Positions 40,951 through 48,882 of a stretch of 64,000 nt of DNA are shown one piece after another (positions within the stretch are counted from its first letter, which is position 1; the number at the start of each line of letters is the position of its first letter). The position numbers were made by a program, and so were the translations under genes. This stretch comes from Clostridia bacterium (GTDB lineage Bacteria > Bacillota > Clostridia > Oscillospirales > CAG-272), in NCBI GenBank assembly GCA_017456005.1, contig JAFTLJ010000072.1:1-64000 (forward strand), in the 5' to 3' direction. Below the pieces are notes generated by a model. That model worked only from the letters and a program-made list of their open reading frames with translations, had not been told where the DNA came from and did no database searches.

Positions 40951-40976
40951 AAGAGAGTGCGAAAGCACTCTCTTTC
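40951..40976 (+). terminator. Terminator after tsf (copy 1 of a repeated type)
   Basis: 10-bp stem AAGAGAGTGC / GCACTCTCTT with GAAA loop; T tail short. A near copy lies at 41241-41268. Confidence 0.78.
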
Positions 40977-41002
40977 AATATTTATATTTGAGGAATTGGT
41001 CT

Positions 41003-41194
41003 ATGGCGAAAAAAGTTTTGGAATATATTGCGAAAATTTTTGTCTATTTTTTGCTTGGGGCATTAGTAGCGCCGTTTGTGAGCATAGGAGACCCTATTTC
41101 TGCTTATTCTGATCCCGAACATTGGCTTGTATGCTTTATAATAGCATTGATTGTTGCGACTATCGAATTTTTGATTCGATTGAAAAAACAGTGA
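41003..41194 (+). CDS. Small two-helix membrane protein of unknown function
   Basis: 63 residues from ATG with GAGGAATT upstream; a longer in-frame upstream start would lie inside the tsf terminator. Two hydrophobic helices (residues ~8-27 and 41-58) are joined by a short loop IGDPISAYSDPEHW. A basic C-terminal end (RLKKQ) suggests both ends cytosolic. Not recognised. It is bracketed by two nearly identical hairpins and lies between tsf and an unrelated gene. Confidence 0.55.
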   Translation: MAKKVLEYIAKIFVYFLLGALVAPFVSIGDPISAYSDPEHWLVCFIIALIVATIEFLIRLKKQ

Positions 41195-41240
41195 TATATC
41201 AGTATACTACGGCAGTAAAATCAAAATTTAATATGGATTT

Positions 41241-41268
41241 AAGAGAGTGCGAAAGCGCTCTTTTTTTT
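41241..41268 (+). terminator. Terminator (copy 2 of a repeated type)
   Basis: AAGAGAGTGC / GCGCTCTT with GAAA loop, then eight T; nearly the same as the hairpin at 40951. Confidence 0.85.
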
Positions 41269-41269
41269 C

Positions 41270-41298
41270 TTGCAATTTATTCCCGGGTATGATAAAAT
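41270..41298 (+). promoter_or_regulatory. Promoter of the DUF4259-like gene
   Basis: TTGCAA (41270-41275), 17-bp spacer, TAAAAT (41293-41298). Confidence 0.68.
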
Positions 41299-41328
41299 AA
41301 ATACATCAATACTTGTGAGGAGTTGTAT

Positions 41329-42225
41329 ATGGGTGCTTGGTCTGTAAGCGTGACGGGAAATGATACGGCGCAAGATTTGAGAAGTGAATATCAGGCGGCG
41401 TTTTTCTATAATGATGTGGAAACGGCGCTTGAAAAAATAGAAAGATACGTTCGTGCGGAAATGTGCGACGAAAGCGACGAAGAAGAATGGTGCAACTACA
41501 TATATTCGCTCGCAGATTTTATGTGGAAAAAGGGAATACTTACGGATGGCGTGCGCGATAGAGCAATCGCTATGATAGACAGCGGATTTGGGCTTGATAT
41601 ATGGGCGGACGAGGGCGAAAAAATGCTGGCAAAGCGCAAAAAAGCGCTTGAGGAGTTCAAGGATAAGTTGCTTTCGCCGCAACCTGAAAAGAAGAAAATA
41701 AAAGTAGATTTATATCTAAATCCGATTTTCGAAACGGGCGATATTATAGCTCTTCAATTACAAACCAAAGATAAATATTATGTTTCCGATGAATGTGCCG
41801 TAAGCGAAGAAGAATTTCGTGCAATGGACGGAAAATACGTGGCTATGCGTAAGGTTTATGACAAAGTTTCTTATACTTCGCGCATAGAGCCGAGCGTAAA
41901 GGATATTTGGGCGGTATTCCAGTTATACGGCAAGATTTTCGATGAAGTGCCCACCATGAAAGAGCTGAAGCACGTGAAATGGGCAAGGGGAAAAGGATAT
42001 AAGAAGGGTGAAAAATCATCTTATTTTGTCGAACCCAACACGCTGGACGGGGCTTTTATTTGTGCTAGCAGTATGGTCTATTTCAGGCGCCACAAATATC
42101 GGGTTATAGGCAATCTTACAGATAAAGATTGCACGGAGAAAAATACAGTACATAAAATGATTATCTTTATGAACAAACCGTGGGGAAATGAGGATACCGA
42201 TTTTATTAACGCAATATTGGGATAA
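41329..42225 (+). CDS. DUF4259-like protein
   Basis: 298 residues; ATG at 41329 is preceded by GAGGAG (TTG two codons earlier is rejected). The opening MGAWSVSVTGNDTAQDL matches the start of DUF4259 (MGAWGxGxFxND.A.D), a family of unknown function. The rest (residues ~120-298) contains a KPTTKDKYYVSD-style segment that is not recognised. No signal or membrane segment. Stands alone between terminator and promoter. Confidence 0.7.
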   Translation: MGAWSVSVTGNDTAQDLRSEYQAAFFYNDVETALEKIERYVRAEMCDESDEEEWCNYIYSLADFMWKKGILTDGVRDRAIAMIDSGFGLDIWADEGEKMLAKRKKALEEFKDKLLSPQPEKKKIKVDLYLNPIFETGDIIALQLQTKDKYYVSDECAVSEEEFRAMDGKYVAMRKVYDKVSYTSRIEPSVKDIWAVFQLYGKIFDEVPTMKELKHVKWARGKGYKKGEKSSYFVEPNTLDGAFICASSMVYFRRHKYRVIGNLTDKDCTEKNTVHKMIIFMNKPWGNEDTDFINAILG

Positions 42226-42257
42226 AGCAAATCTTAAAAAATTTTCTGTTTGCCGGG

Positions 42258-42286
42258 TTGAAATATTTTAGTATATATGGTAATAT
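42258..42286 (+). promoter_or_regulatory. Promoter of uppP
   Basis: TTGAAA (42258-42263), 17-bp spacer, TAATAT (42281-42286). Confidence 0.7.
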
Positions 42287-42333
42287 AATTTTATAGGCAT
42301 ATAAACTAATAAAAATATTAAGGAGAAATTGCA

Positions 42334-43218
42334 GTGATTGAATATTTAAAAGCGATACTCTTCGGCATTGTGGAGGGTATTACGGAATGGTTGCCCATAA
42401 GCAGCACAGGGCATATGATTTTGCTCGATGAGCTTGTAGAGCTTAAAGTATCGGAAGATTTCTATGGGATGTTCCAGGTTGTAATACAGCTTGGCGCGAT
42501 TATGGCGGTAGTATTACTGTTTTGGAACAAAATTTTTCCGCTTGGTAAAAAAGAAAAAGGCATATACATAAAGAAAGACATTATGTCACTTTGGGGCAAA
42601 ATCCTCGTGGCTTGCGTTCCTGCGGCTGTTGTTGGCTTGCTCTTCGACGAATATTTTGAAGCGCTTTTCTATAATCCCACATCTGTTGCCATAGCGCTGA
42701 TTGTTTTCGGTGTTGCGTTTATTGTAATCGAAACGGTGAACAAAGGCAAAAATGCAAAAGTGAGTTCTATGGATGAGCTGACATACAAGCTCGCGCTTAT
42801 AATAGGTCTTTTCCAGCTCATAGCGGCGGTTTTCCCCGGTACGTCCCGTTCCGGCGCAACAATCGTAGGTGCGCTCCTTATCGGTGTTTCTCGCGTTGTG
42901 GCGGCTGAATTTACCTTCTATCTCGCTATTCCCGTTATGTTCGGCGCGAGCCTCCTCAAAATCGTGAAATTTGGTTTCGATTTTACAGGCACGGAACTTG
43001 CAATCCTTGCAATCGGTATGATTACGGCTTTCGCGGTTTCCTTGTTCGTAATAAAATTTCTTATGGGATATATCAAAAAGCACGATTTCAAGGTGTTCGG
43101 TTGGTACAGAATCGTGCTCGGTATAGTGGTGCTTGTATATTTGCACTTGCGGCATAAAAACAGATCAGTAAATGAAAATTGGCAGAGAAGTTGTTTTCTC
43201 TGCCAATTTGTGATATAA
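42334..43218 (+). CDS. uppP: Undecaprenyl-diphosphate phosphatase
   Basis: 294 residues from GTG, 8 nt after AAGGAG. Eight membrane helices. Catalytic signatures are present: GIVEGITEWLPISSTGHMI (motif with E and the SSTGH) and PGTSRSGATI (Arg in the second motif). It recycles undecaprenyl pyrophosphate, the lipid carrier of peptidoglycan synthesis, at the membrane. The family end would be expected near VYLHLRH; here about 17 extra residues (ending CFLCQFVI) run through a perfect hairpin, so the tail looks like an extension past a former stop. Confidence 0.93.
   Translation: MIEYLKAILFGIVEGITEWLPISSTGHMILLDELVELKVSEDFYGMFQVVIQLGAIMAVVLLFWNKIFPLGKKEKGIYIKKDIMSLWGKILVACVPAAVVGLLFDEYFEALFYNPTSVAIALIVFGVAFIVIETVNKGKNAKVSSMDELTYKLALIIGLFQLIAAVFPGTSRSGATIVGALLIGVSRVVAAEFTFYLAIPVMFGASLLKIVKFGFDFTGTELAILAIGMITAFAVSLFVIKFLMGYIKKHDFKVFGWYRIVLGIVVLVYLHLRHKNRSVNENWQRSCFLCQFVI
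43176..43209 (+). terminator. Hairpin overlapping the end of uppP
   Basis: 14-bp perfect arms (43176-43189 and 43196-43209) with a 6-nt loop. It lies inside the uppP frame, 9 nt before the stop, and has no T run, so it is a weak terminator candidate. Confidence 0.5.
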
Positions 43219-43250
43219 CGAAACGATCTAAAATTTGAAGGAGTCTATTT

Positions 43251-44012
43251 ATGATTATTGATTCTTATGACATAGAAACAGAGCCGATTCTGACACTCAA
43301 GGATTTTTATGGCGAGCAAAAGCATATCCTGGATTTCTGTTTGATTATTTTTTCAAAAGAGATACATACTTATCTGATCAATAATTTTGAATGTGAAGAA
43401 ATAGGAAGTATAGGCGCGTGTAACGGAAACACGGCTATCTATAAGATGAATTATAAAGGAGTTGATATAGCTTTTTATCTCTCGGGTATAGGTTCTGCCG
43501 TGGCTTCCTCTATGTGTTGCGAAGCGAATTGGCTGACCGGAGCTACAAAGTTTATTATGTTTGGATCCTGCGGCAGCTTAAATAAAGAAACAACCAAAGG
43601 GAAGTTTATAATTCCCACAGAAAGCTATCGCGGAGAAGGATGCTCTTATTATTACGCGAAGCCGTCAGATTACATTTCTATAAAAAACAGCAAAAAACTT
43701 TCAGATATATTTGAAAGCTTGGGGATTCCGTATGTATGCGGACGGGTTTGGACTACAGATTCTATGCTAAGGGAAACTACAGGACTTATAGCAAAAAGAA
43801 AAACGGAATGGTGTATTGCTGTGGAAATGGAGTTGGCAGGTGTGCAGGCTGTGTGTGACTTTTATAATTTAGAGTTATATGATTTTTTGGAATCAGGCGA
43901 TGTATTGGAAGCAAGCGGATATGAAATAGAAGGCTTGCATAACGCAAACCACGGTTTAGGAAAATTATATATCGCTTTGGAAACGGCGATATATATTGCT
44001 TTGAACTTATAA
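43251..44012 (+). CDS. Nucleoside phosphorylase-family protein (PNP_UDP_1)
   Basis: 253 residues behind AAGGAGTCTATTT. The phosphate/ribose-binding glycines are in FYLSGIGSAVASS (~residue 80) and MFGSCGSLNKET (~106), and the ribose-contact Glu-Met-Glu in CIAVEMELAGVQAVC (~195), typical of uridine/purine nucleoside phosphorylases. An extra ~50 residues precede the usual start. The base specificity cannot be read. Probably a salvage enzyme; located downstream of uppP but not obviously related to it. Confidence 0.85.
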   Translation: MIIDSYDIETEPILTLKDFYGEQKHILDFCLIIFSKEIHTYLINNFECEEIGSIGACNGNTAIYKMNYKGVDIAFYLSGIGSAVASSMCCEANWLTGATKFIMFGSCGSLNKETTKGKFIIPTESYRGEGCSYYYAKPSDYISIKNSKKLSDIFESLGIPYVCGRVWTTDSMLRETTGLIAKRKTEWCIAVEMELAGVQAVCDFYNLELYDFLESGDVLEASGYEIEGLHNANHGLGKLYIALETAIYIALNL

Positions 44013-44017
44013 ACGCA

Positions 44018-44054
44018 AACCCCTCAACAGAGCTGTTATATCTGTTGAGGGGTT
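44018..44054. terminator. Terminator between phosphorylase and XRE genes
   Basis: 14-bp perfect stem AACCCCTCAACAGA / TCTGTTGAGGGGTT with a 9-nt loop, between convergent genes. Confidence 0.75.
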
Positions 44055-44061
44055 GATATAG

Positions 44062-45426
44062 TTATGAGAATCTTTCTTTTGTTTTAAAGTTTTTTACAAC
44101 TTTGACGGTGTAAATAACTGCAAGTATGATTATTTCCGCAATATAGGCAAGCACGAAGCACTGTGAAATATCCTCTGCCCAGCCGCGCGCATCTGCCGTA
44201 TCATACCAAGAATAGGTTATAGCATGAAAATCGGGAATATTATAGGTTTCTTTTTCGGTGTTGTTGTAACTTGTTTTTTCTCCGTCTATATATATTTCCC
44301 TGTAAATTGTGCCGTTTTTGCCGCCGGACACATCATCTGCCGTTGTGCCGTTTACATTAAAATCTGTTACAAAACGATTGCGCCATTCGAATTTTATTTG
44401 TGTGGAGCCGTTTTCCGTGTGTATCCATACGGCGTATATCGGGTAGCGAACATTGTCGTTTTCTAGAGTTTCACCGTTTCCAGCGAGATTGGATTGCATA
44501 TAGTCTACGAAATTGTTTGGGTCTTCCCATTCCGTGCCTTTTGCGCGCAGGAAAAATTCATAGTTAAACACGTTTAGAGCTATGATATGCAATGCTATTG
44601 TGACAGCTATGATCGGCAGAAAAACCTTTGCAAGCTTGGGTAGCGGGGAAATAAAGCAAGCTCTTCTGCGGCGTATTTTGGGTTCTATAGCGTAAAGCCC
44701 GTTTTTTTCTGCATAGTGGTCGAAAATCGTATTTGCAACCAAGCAGATAAATCCTGCAATAGCAGAGAAAAAGATTCCTTCCAAAAACCAAGATTCAAAA
44801 TCTATGCGGAAATTGAGAAGCGAGGTTTGTGCCGCCGCAATAGCCAGAGGAAGTGTAGCAGCGAAAAGACAAACTGCAAGAAAAACGATAGCTTCGGTTT
44901 TCTTTATAATATATTTTCTCGTTTCGGCAAGGTGTATGCCTTCAAATTCCTCGGTATCCAGCCCCGAGAAGGCGAGAACGGCAAATATTATTTCCAATAC
45001 AATGGCTGTTATGAAGAATATGCAGCCTATGTAGAAAGCAAGCTCGCATTTAAAGAACGCGAAATTGCAGAGCATAGCGGCAAGCAAGCCTACAATAGCT
45101 ATCAGCGCGCATATGAGCGTTTTTGTTAGAAATTTGGTTCGCACGGTCTTCAGCATGGTTTTTATTTGGCGTTCGCTCTTTTCGTTTTGCTTTTCCTGTA
45201 GAGGCGCGTTTTCTGCTATGCGCTCGCCACGCAGAAGCTCGTCGGAGGTTACACCGAATATTTCTGCTATGACAGGAATTAAATAAAGGTCGGGCGCGGT
45301 TTCGTCGCGCTCCCAACGGCTTACGGCTTTGTCGGAAACACCGAGCTTATCTGCAAGCTCGCGCTGCGTCAGTCCACTTGCTTTTCGCAAAATGGCAATA
45401 AAACTGCCTATAGATTTTCGTTCCAT
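44062..45426 (-). CDS. Membrane-anchored XRE-family regulator
   Basis: 454 residues with AAAGGAGTTTCTT before ATG. Residues 5-65 form a Cro/CI helix-turn-helix (LRKASGLTQRELADKLGVSD, AVSRWERDETAPDL). About six membrane helices follow (~95-300) and a ~120-residue loop with extracellular character (~305-420, NFVDYMQSNLAGNGET...) lies before a last helix (~425-445) and a basic tail. This is a one-component sensor: DNA-binding domain inside, putative sensory domain outside. Target genes unknown; it may control itself through the inverted repeat upstream. Confidence 0.82.
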   Translation of the reverse strand: MERKSIGSFIAILRKASGLTQRELADKLGVSDKAVSRWERDETAPDLYLIPVIAEIFGVTSDELLRGERIAENAPLQEKQNEKSERQIKTMLKTVRTKFLTKTLICALIAIVGLLAAMLCNFAFFKCELAFYIGCIFFITAIVLEIIFAVLAFSGLDTEEFEGIHLAETRKYIIKKTEAIVFLAVCLFAATLPLAIAAAQTSLLNFRIDFESWFLEGIFFSAIAGFICLVANTIFDHYAEKNGLYAIEPKIRRRRACFISPLPKLAKVFLPIIAVTIALHIIALNVFNYEFFLRAKGTEWEDPNNFVDYMQSNLAGNGETLENDNVRYPIYAVWIHTENGSTQIKFEWRNRFVTDFNVNGTTADDVSGGKNGTIYREIYIDGEKTSYNNTEKETYNIPDFHAITYSWYDTADARGWAEDISQCFVLAYIAEIIILAVIYTVKVVKNFKTKERFS

Positions 45427-45460
45427 AAGAAACTCCTTTCTGCTTTCGTGTGTGAAAGCA

Positions 45461-45518
45461 ACGCAAAGAATTTTTGTTATTTTTGTGTGCTCGGAGGCAT
45501 GTTCCGCGTTCTTTGCGT
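45461..45518. repeat. Inverted repeat upstream of the membrane XRE gene
   Basis: ACGCAAAGAA (45461-45470) and TTCTTTGCGT (45509-45518) are perfect inverted arms 38 nt apart, in the leader of the XRE gene. They could be an operator pair or a long hairpin. A further CGAGAGCGA / TCACTCTCG hairpin lies at about 45534-45576. No other feature in 45427-45567. Confidence 0.5.
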
Positions 45519-45567
45519 CTTCATTCTACAATATCGAGAGCGAGAAAACCACCCACAGGACCGAAAA

Positions 45568-46695
45568 TCACTCTCGAAAACCGAGAATTTTGCCATTTTG
45601 GCGCACGCAAGCGTACAAATTTATTTCCCAAGCGGGGATATACGGCGTTTTTTCTATAAAAAGAGCGTGCTCGGGTAAAAGCTCGTGTATTAGAAGCGGA
45701 AGCTCGAAAATATCTTCGCTACGGTGGTAAAGTGAAACGCAAAGCTCTGAAAGATTATTTAAAATAGCGTTTTTTGTGCCTGCTATGGCTTCACGCTCCG
45801 CACCCTCCACGTCGAATTTCACGAGCAAGGCTTTGCCTTGAAAGCTCATATAGCTATCGGGTGTGGCTGTGGCTATCTCTTTTATTTTTGCTCCGGAAAG
45901 CGTTTTGCCGTTTTGCGCGGCGACACCTGCGAGCGTGGAATTCCTGCCGCTTCCGTCGCTAAAGATTGCCGTGCCGCTTTCATTCCAAGCGCAGGCGTTT
46001 ACAAGCGTAAGCTCTGCGGCACATTCAGCTGTGTTTTTTTCGAGCTTTGCAAAAGTTTTGGGCGAAGGCTCGAAGGCGATGACTTTCTTTATCTCGGGGT
46101 AGAGAGCAAGCGCTTCTGCCACGGTGTCGCCCGTATATGCGCCGAGGTCACAATATACCTCGTATCCGCCGGAAAGCACGGGGCTGAAAAGTCCTCCGAT
46201 ACGGTCTGTTTTTTCAAAATGTGTTATTTTGCCGTCGAGTTTATAGCGGATGAGCTCATCGTAAACCTCGCGCGAGCGTTCGTCTGCCAAAAGCTCGCGT
46301 GCGCGAAGAATTTTTTCTTCATTATTATAAAAGAACTCCGCATCGAAAAGGTTTTCTCCCGCTACGGGAACATCCGGTGCATAAAGATTATACTTTGCGG
46401 CAATTCCTTTTATTCTTTCCATTACCTCGGGAAGTGATGAGCCGAAGGAAACGAGTATATTAAAATCTTCGTATTTTTCCGCAACCTCGGAAAGACGAAG
46501 CACTTTTTTACCGTGGAAAAACTGCCCGCGCACAAAATCGTCCGAGGCGAAAACATCTGCGTGCTCCATACCCTTACTGTTCAGCACGGATATAATTTTG
46601 TCTGCACCGTTTCCCATACCATAGAGGATTATGGGCTTGCCTTGCTCGCGAAGCTCTGCCCATAGCTCTTTTGTACCGTATATTTCTGTTGACAT
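45568..46695 (-). CDS. FkbM-family methyltransferase with N-terminal Rossmann-like domain
   Basis: 375 residues from ATG 7 nt after AGGAG (longer frame has no site). Residues 20-110 have a first Rossmann-like segment (IILYGMGNGADKIISVLNSK) that may bind a nucleotide-sugar, as in proteins acting on glycans. The SAM-binding core is YCDLGAYTGDTVAEAL (~185), then the acidic loop VIAFEPSP, and the FkbM signature KFDVEGAEREAIAGT (~305). FkbM enzymes O-methylate sugars or polyketides. No glycosyltransferase is near, so the acceptor is unknown. Confidence 0.85.
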   Translation of the reverse strand: MSTEIYGTKELWAELREQGKPIILYGMGNGADKIISVLNSKGMEHADVFASDDFVRGQFFHGKKVLRLSEVAEKYEDFNILVSFGSSLPEVMERIKGIAAKYNLYAPDVPVAGENLFDAEFFYNNEEKILRARELLADERSREVYDELIRYKLDGKITHFEKTDRIGGLFSPVLSGGYEVYCDLGAYTGDTVAEALALYPEIKKVIAFEPSPKTFAKLEKNTAECAAELTLVNACAWNESGTAIFSDGSGRNSTLAGVAAQNGKTLSGAKIKEIATATPDSYMSFQGKALLVKFDVEGAEREAIAGTKNAILNNLSELCVSLYHRSEDIFELPLLIHELLPEHALFIEKTPYIPAWEINLYACVRQNGKILGFRE

Positions 46696-46741
46696 ATATA
46701 AAAACTCCTGTTTGAATTGTAAAAATCTGTTATACAAGAAT

Positions 46742-46808
46742 ATTATACTTATAATTTCGCCAAAAGTAAATAAAAATTATTGCATTTTTTTGTCGTTTGT
46801 GGTATTAT
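46742..46808. promoter_or_regulatory. Divergent promoters of the FkbM and DivIVA-like genes
   Basis: Minus strand: TTTACT (46770-46765), 17-bp spacer, TATAAT (46747-46742). Plus strand: TTGCAT (46780-46785), 17-bp spacer, TATTAT (46803-46808), the same boxes as the rpsB promoter. The two -35 boxes are 9 bp apart. Confidence 0.72.
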
Positions 46809-46852
46809 TATAGTAGGATAATGTATATTTTTCTCATTGGAGGGATATTTAG

Positions 46853-48670
46853 ATGGTTGAAAATGAAAAAGTTTTTAGAGATGCTTTCCGAGGTTATAAC
46901 AAGGATGATGTAAATACATACCTTGCTTCCGTAGCCGAGAGTACAAAAAACTCCATAGAAGAGGCGCAAGCGCGCACAGCGGAGGTTGAAGCCGAGCTTG
47001 AAAACACAAAAAACGAGCTTGCAAATGCATCTGAAAAAGCGGAACAATTTGAGAAAGAGGCGAAAGAAACTTCGAAAAATCTTTCCGATTGCAAAGAATC
47101 GCTTGAAAAAGCGGAAAAAGAGCTTGCAGAAGCAAAAAAGCAGAGCGAAGCAAAAGAAAAAGAGGTTGCCGAAAAAGAGGCTGCAAGAAAAACAGCAGCA
47201 GATAAGCTTGCTTTTGCCGAAACTGCTTTTGAAAAAGCTAAAGTTACGGTTATGGAAAGAGATAAATCGCTCGACACTCTAAAAAAAGACAACGCCGTAC
47301 TCCGTGAAAACGATATCAAACGCACCAAAGAGCTTGCAGAGCTTGAAGGTAAGGCAACAGTGCTTTCCGAAAAGCTTACCGAAAGCGAAATACGCGAAAA
47401 GGAGCTTACAAAGAAGCTCAGCGCGAGCGAAACGAGAGAAAAAGAACTTTCCAGAAAACTCGGTTCTTCCGAACACAGAGTAAAAGAGCTTGCCGAAAAG
47501 CTTGCGGCGGCAGAAGAATCCAATGCCAAAAACGCGGATGCGTGGGCAGGTGAGCTTGCCGGCAGCGCAAAATCGATAAGCGACCTTAAAGAAGAGCTTG
47601 CGGCTGCCAATGCAAAAATAGATAAAATGAACGCCGAAGCGCTCGGCAGAGAAGAATTGCTTGCTACAGAGCTTGCAAGAAGTGAAATGGGCGCAAAAGA
47701 ACTTTCCGAAAAGCTGAAAAGCGCTTACGAGCAGACGGAATTTATACAGAGAGAAGCAAACGGCAGAGAAGAACTGCTCGCTTGCGACCTCGTACAGAGC
47801 GAGCTCCGTACAAAGGAATATGCCGAAAAATTCAACGAAAGCGAAAAAGCGCTTAAAAACAGCACAGGCAGAGAAGAGCTTCTTGCTACAGAATGCGCAA
47901 GAAACGAGATGAAGATCCGCGAGCTCCAGGCAAAGCTTGCTGCCTGCGAAAAAGAGCTTGAAGAAGCAAAAGCCGAAGCGGAAGTAAAAAAAGCAAGCAT
48001 CAATTTGCCGGGAATTTGCTATGATGAAATTATGGCATTTGCGCTTGAAATGCAGGAAAAAGCCGTTGCGCTTGTAAATGGTGTTGCCGAAAAAGGCGAA
48101 GAGCTGAAGGCTCGTGCAGATGCAGAAGCAGTTGCCACAGAAGAAATTCCTGCAGAAGAAATCCCTACGGAGGCGGTTCCCGAAGAAACGCCTGCCGAAG
48201 AAAACCCCACAGAAGTGATACCCACAGAAGAAATTCCTGCTGAAGAAAACCCCACAGAAGCGATACCCACAGAAGAAATTCCTGCTGAAGAAAACCCTAC
48301 AGAAGCGATACCCACAGAAGAAATTCCTGCTGAAGAAAAACCTACAGAAGCGACACTTGCCGAAGAACCCCTTGTAGGAGAAAACCCCGCAGAAGAAACG
48401 CCTGCCGAAGAATCACCTAAGAAAAAAACAACAAGAAAGAGCACCGGATCAAAGAGCTCTACAACAAAGAAGAGCTCTACGGCAAAGAAAAGCACTTCGA
48501 AAAAGAGTTCTACAGCAAAAAAGACCACGTCTTCCAAATCAACTGCAAAGAAGAGCACAAAGAGCACAAGCACAAAATCTTCTTCTACAAGAAAGAAGAA
48601 GGAAGAAGCCCCTGCTAAAGAGGCCGATATTGTAGTTGCCGAAAAGACGGCGGACGAAAGCAAAGAATAA
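46853..48670 (+). CDS. DivIVA-like coiled-coil protein with acidic repeats and histone-H1-like tail
   Basis: 605 residues behind GGAGGGATATTTAG. Residues ~1-30 (KVFRDAFRGYNKDDVNTYLA) match the start of DivIVA-like proteins, which bind curved membrane. Residues ~30-370 are almost continuous charged coiled coil (EKELTKKLSASETREKELSR-like periodic blocks). A short globular segment GICYDEIMAFALEMQEKA follows near 385, then acidic EENPTEAIPTEEIPA repeats (~448-500) and finally ~65 residues rich in Lys, Ser, Thr (KSTSKKSSTAKKTTSSK), like the tails of histone H1 or HU-like proteins. A membrane-to-nucleoid link is inferred. Confidence 0.82.
   Translation: MVENEKVFRDAFRGYNKDDVNTYLASVAESTKNSIEEAQARTAEVEAELENTKNELANASEKAEQFEKEAKETSKNLSDCKESLEKAEKELAEAKKQSEAKEKEVAEKEAARKTAADKLAFAETAFEKAKVTVMERDKSLDTLKKDNAVLRENDIKRTKELAELEGKATVLSEKLTESEIREKELTKKLSASETREKELSRKLGSSEHRVKELAEKLAAAEESNAKNADAWAGELAGSAKSISDLKEELAAANAKIDKMNAEALGREELLATELARSEMGAKELSEKLKSAYEQTEFIQREANGREELLACDLVQSELRTKEYAEKFNESEKALKNSTGREELLATECARNEMKIRELQAKLAACEKELEEAKAEAEVKKASINLPGICYDEIMAFALEMQEKAVALVNGVAEKGEELKARADAEAVATEEIPAEEIPTEAVPEETPAEENPTEVIPTEEIPAEENPTEAIPTEEIPAEENPTEAIPTEEIPAEEKPTEATLAEEPLVGENPAEETPAEESPKKKTTRKSTGSKSSTTKKSSTAKKSTSKKSSTAKKTTSSKSTAKKSTKSTSTKSSSTRKKKEEAPAKEADIVVAEKTADESKE
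48197..48353 (+). repeat. 45-bp in-frame tandem repeat in the DivIVA-like gene
   Basis: Three full units (48197-48241, 48242-48286, 48287-48331) and a partial fourth, differing by a few bases each. Each encodes 15 residues of the form EENPTEAIPTEEIPA. Recent slippage or unequal recombination is likely. Confidence 0.9.
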
Positions 48671-48690
48671 AATTAGTATAAAAAGCTTTA

Positions 48691-48740
48691 ATTGCGGTAC
48701 AGAACTCACGTAATAATTCTGTGCCGCAAATTTGTTTTTT
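48691..48740 (+). terminator. Terminator after the DivIVA-like gene
   Basis: Arms around ATTGCGGTACAGAA and its complement (about 13 bp) with an 11-nt loop, then ATTTGTTTTTTT. Confidence 0.82.
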
Positions 48741-48783
48741 TGATGAATTTATTTAAAATTGTTTCGAAAATGTTACAAAACTA

Positions 48784-48812
48784 TTGACAATATGGAAATT
48801 TTAGTATATACT
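48784..48812 (+). promoter_or_regulatory. Promoter of the CvpA-like gene
   Basis: TTGACA (48784-48789), 17-bp spacer, TATACT (48807-48812). Near-consensus. Confidence 0.85.
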
Positions 48813-48882
48813 ACATAAGAAATAAACAAAATTTTGGGTGTTTTTTAAAATTATATAAATTTTATTTTATGGAGGTAATGAA

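Noticed and set aside
48197..48353. CRISPR-like repeat array
   Set aside because: Units are contiguous without spacers and in frame inside a coding sequence.
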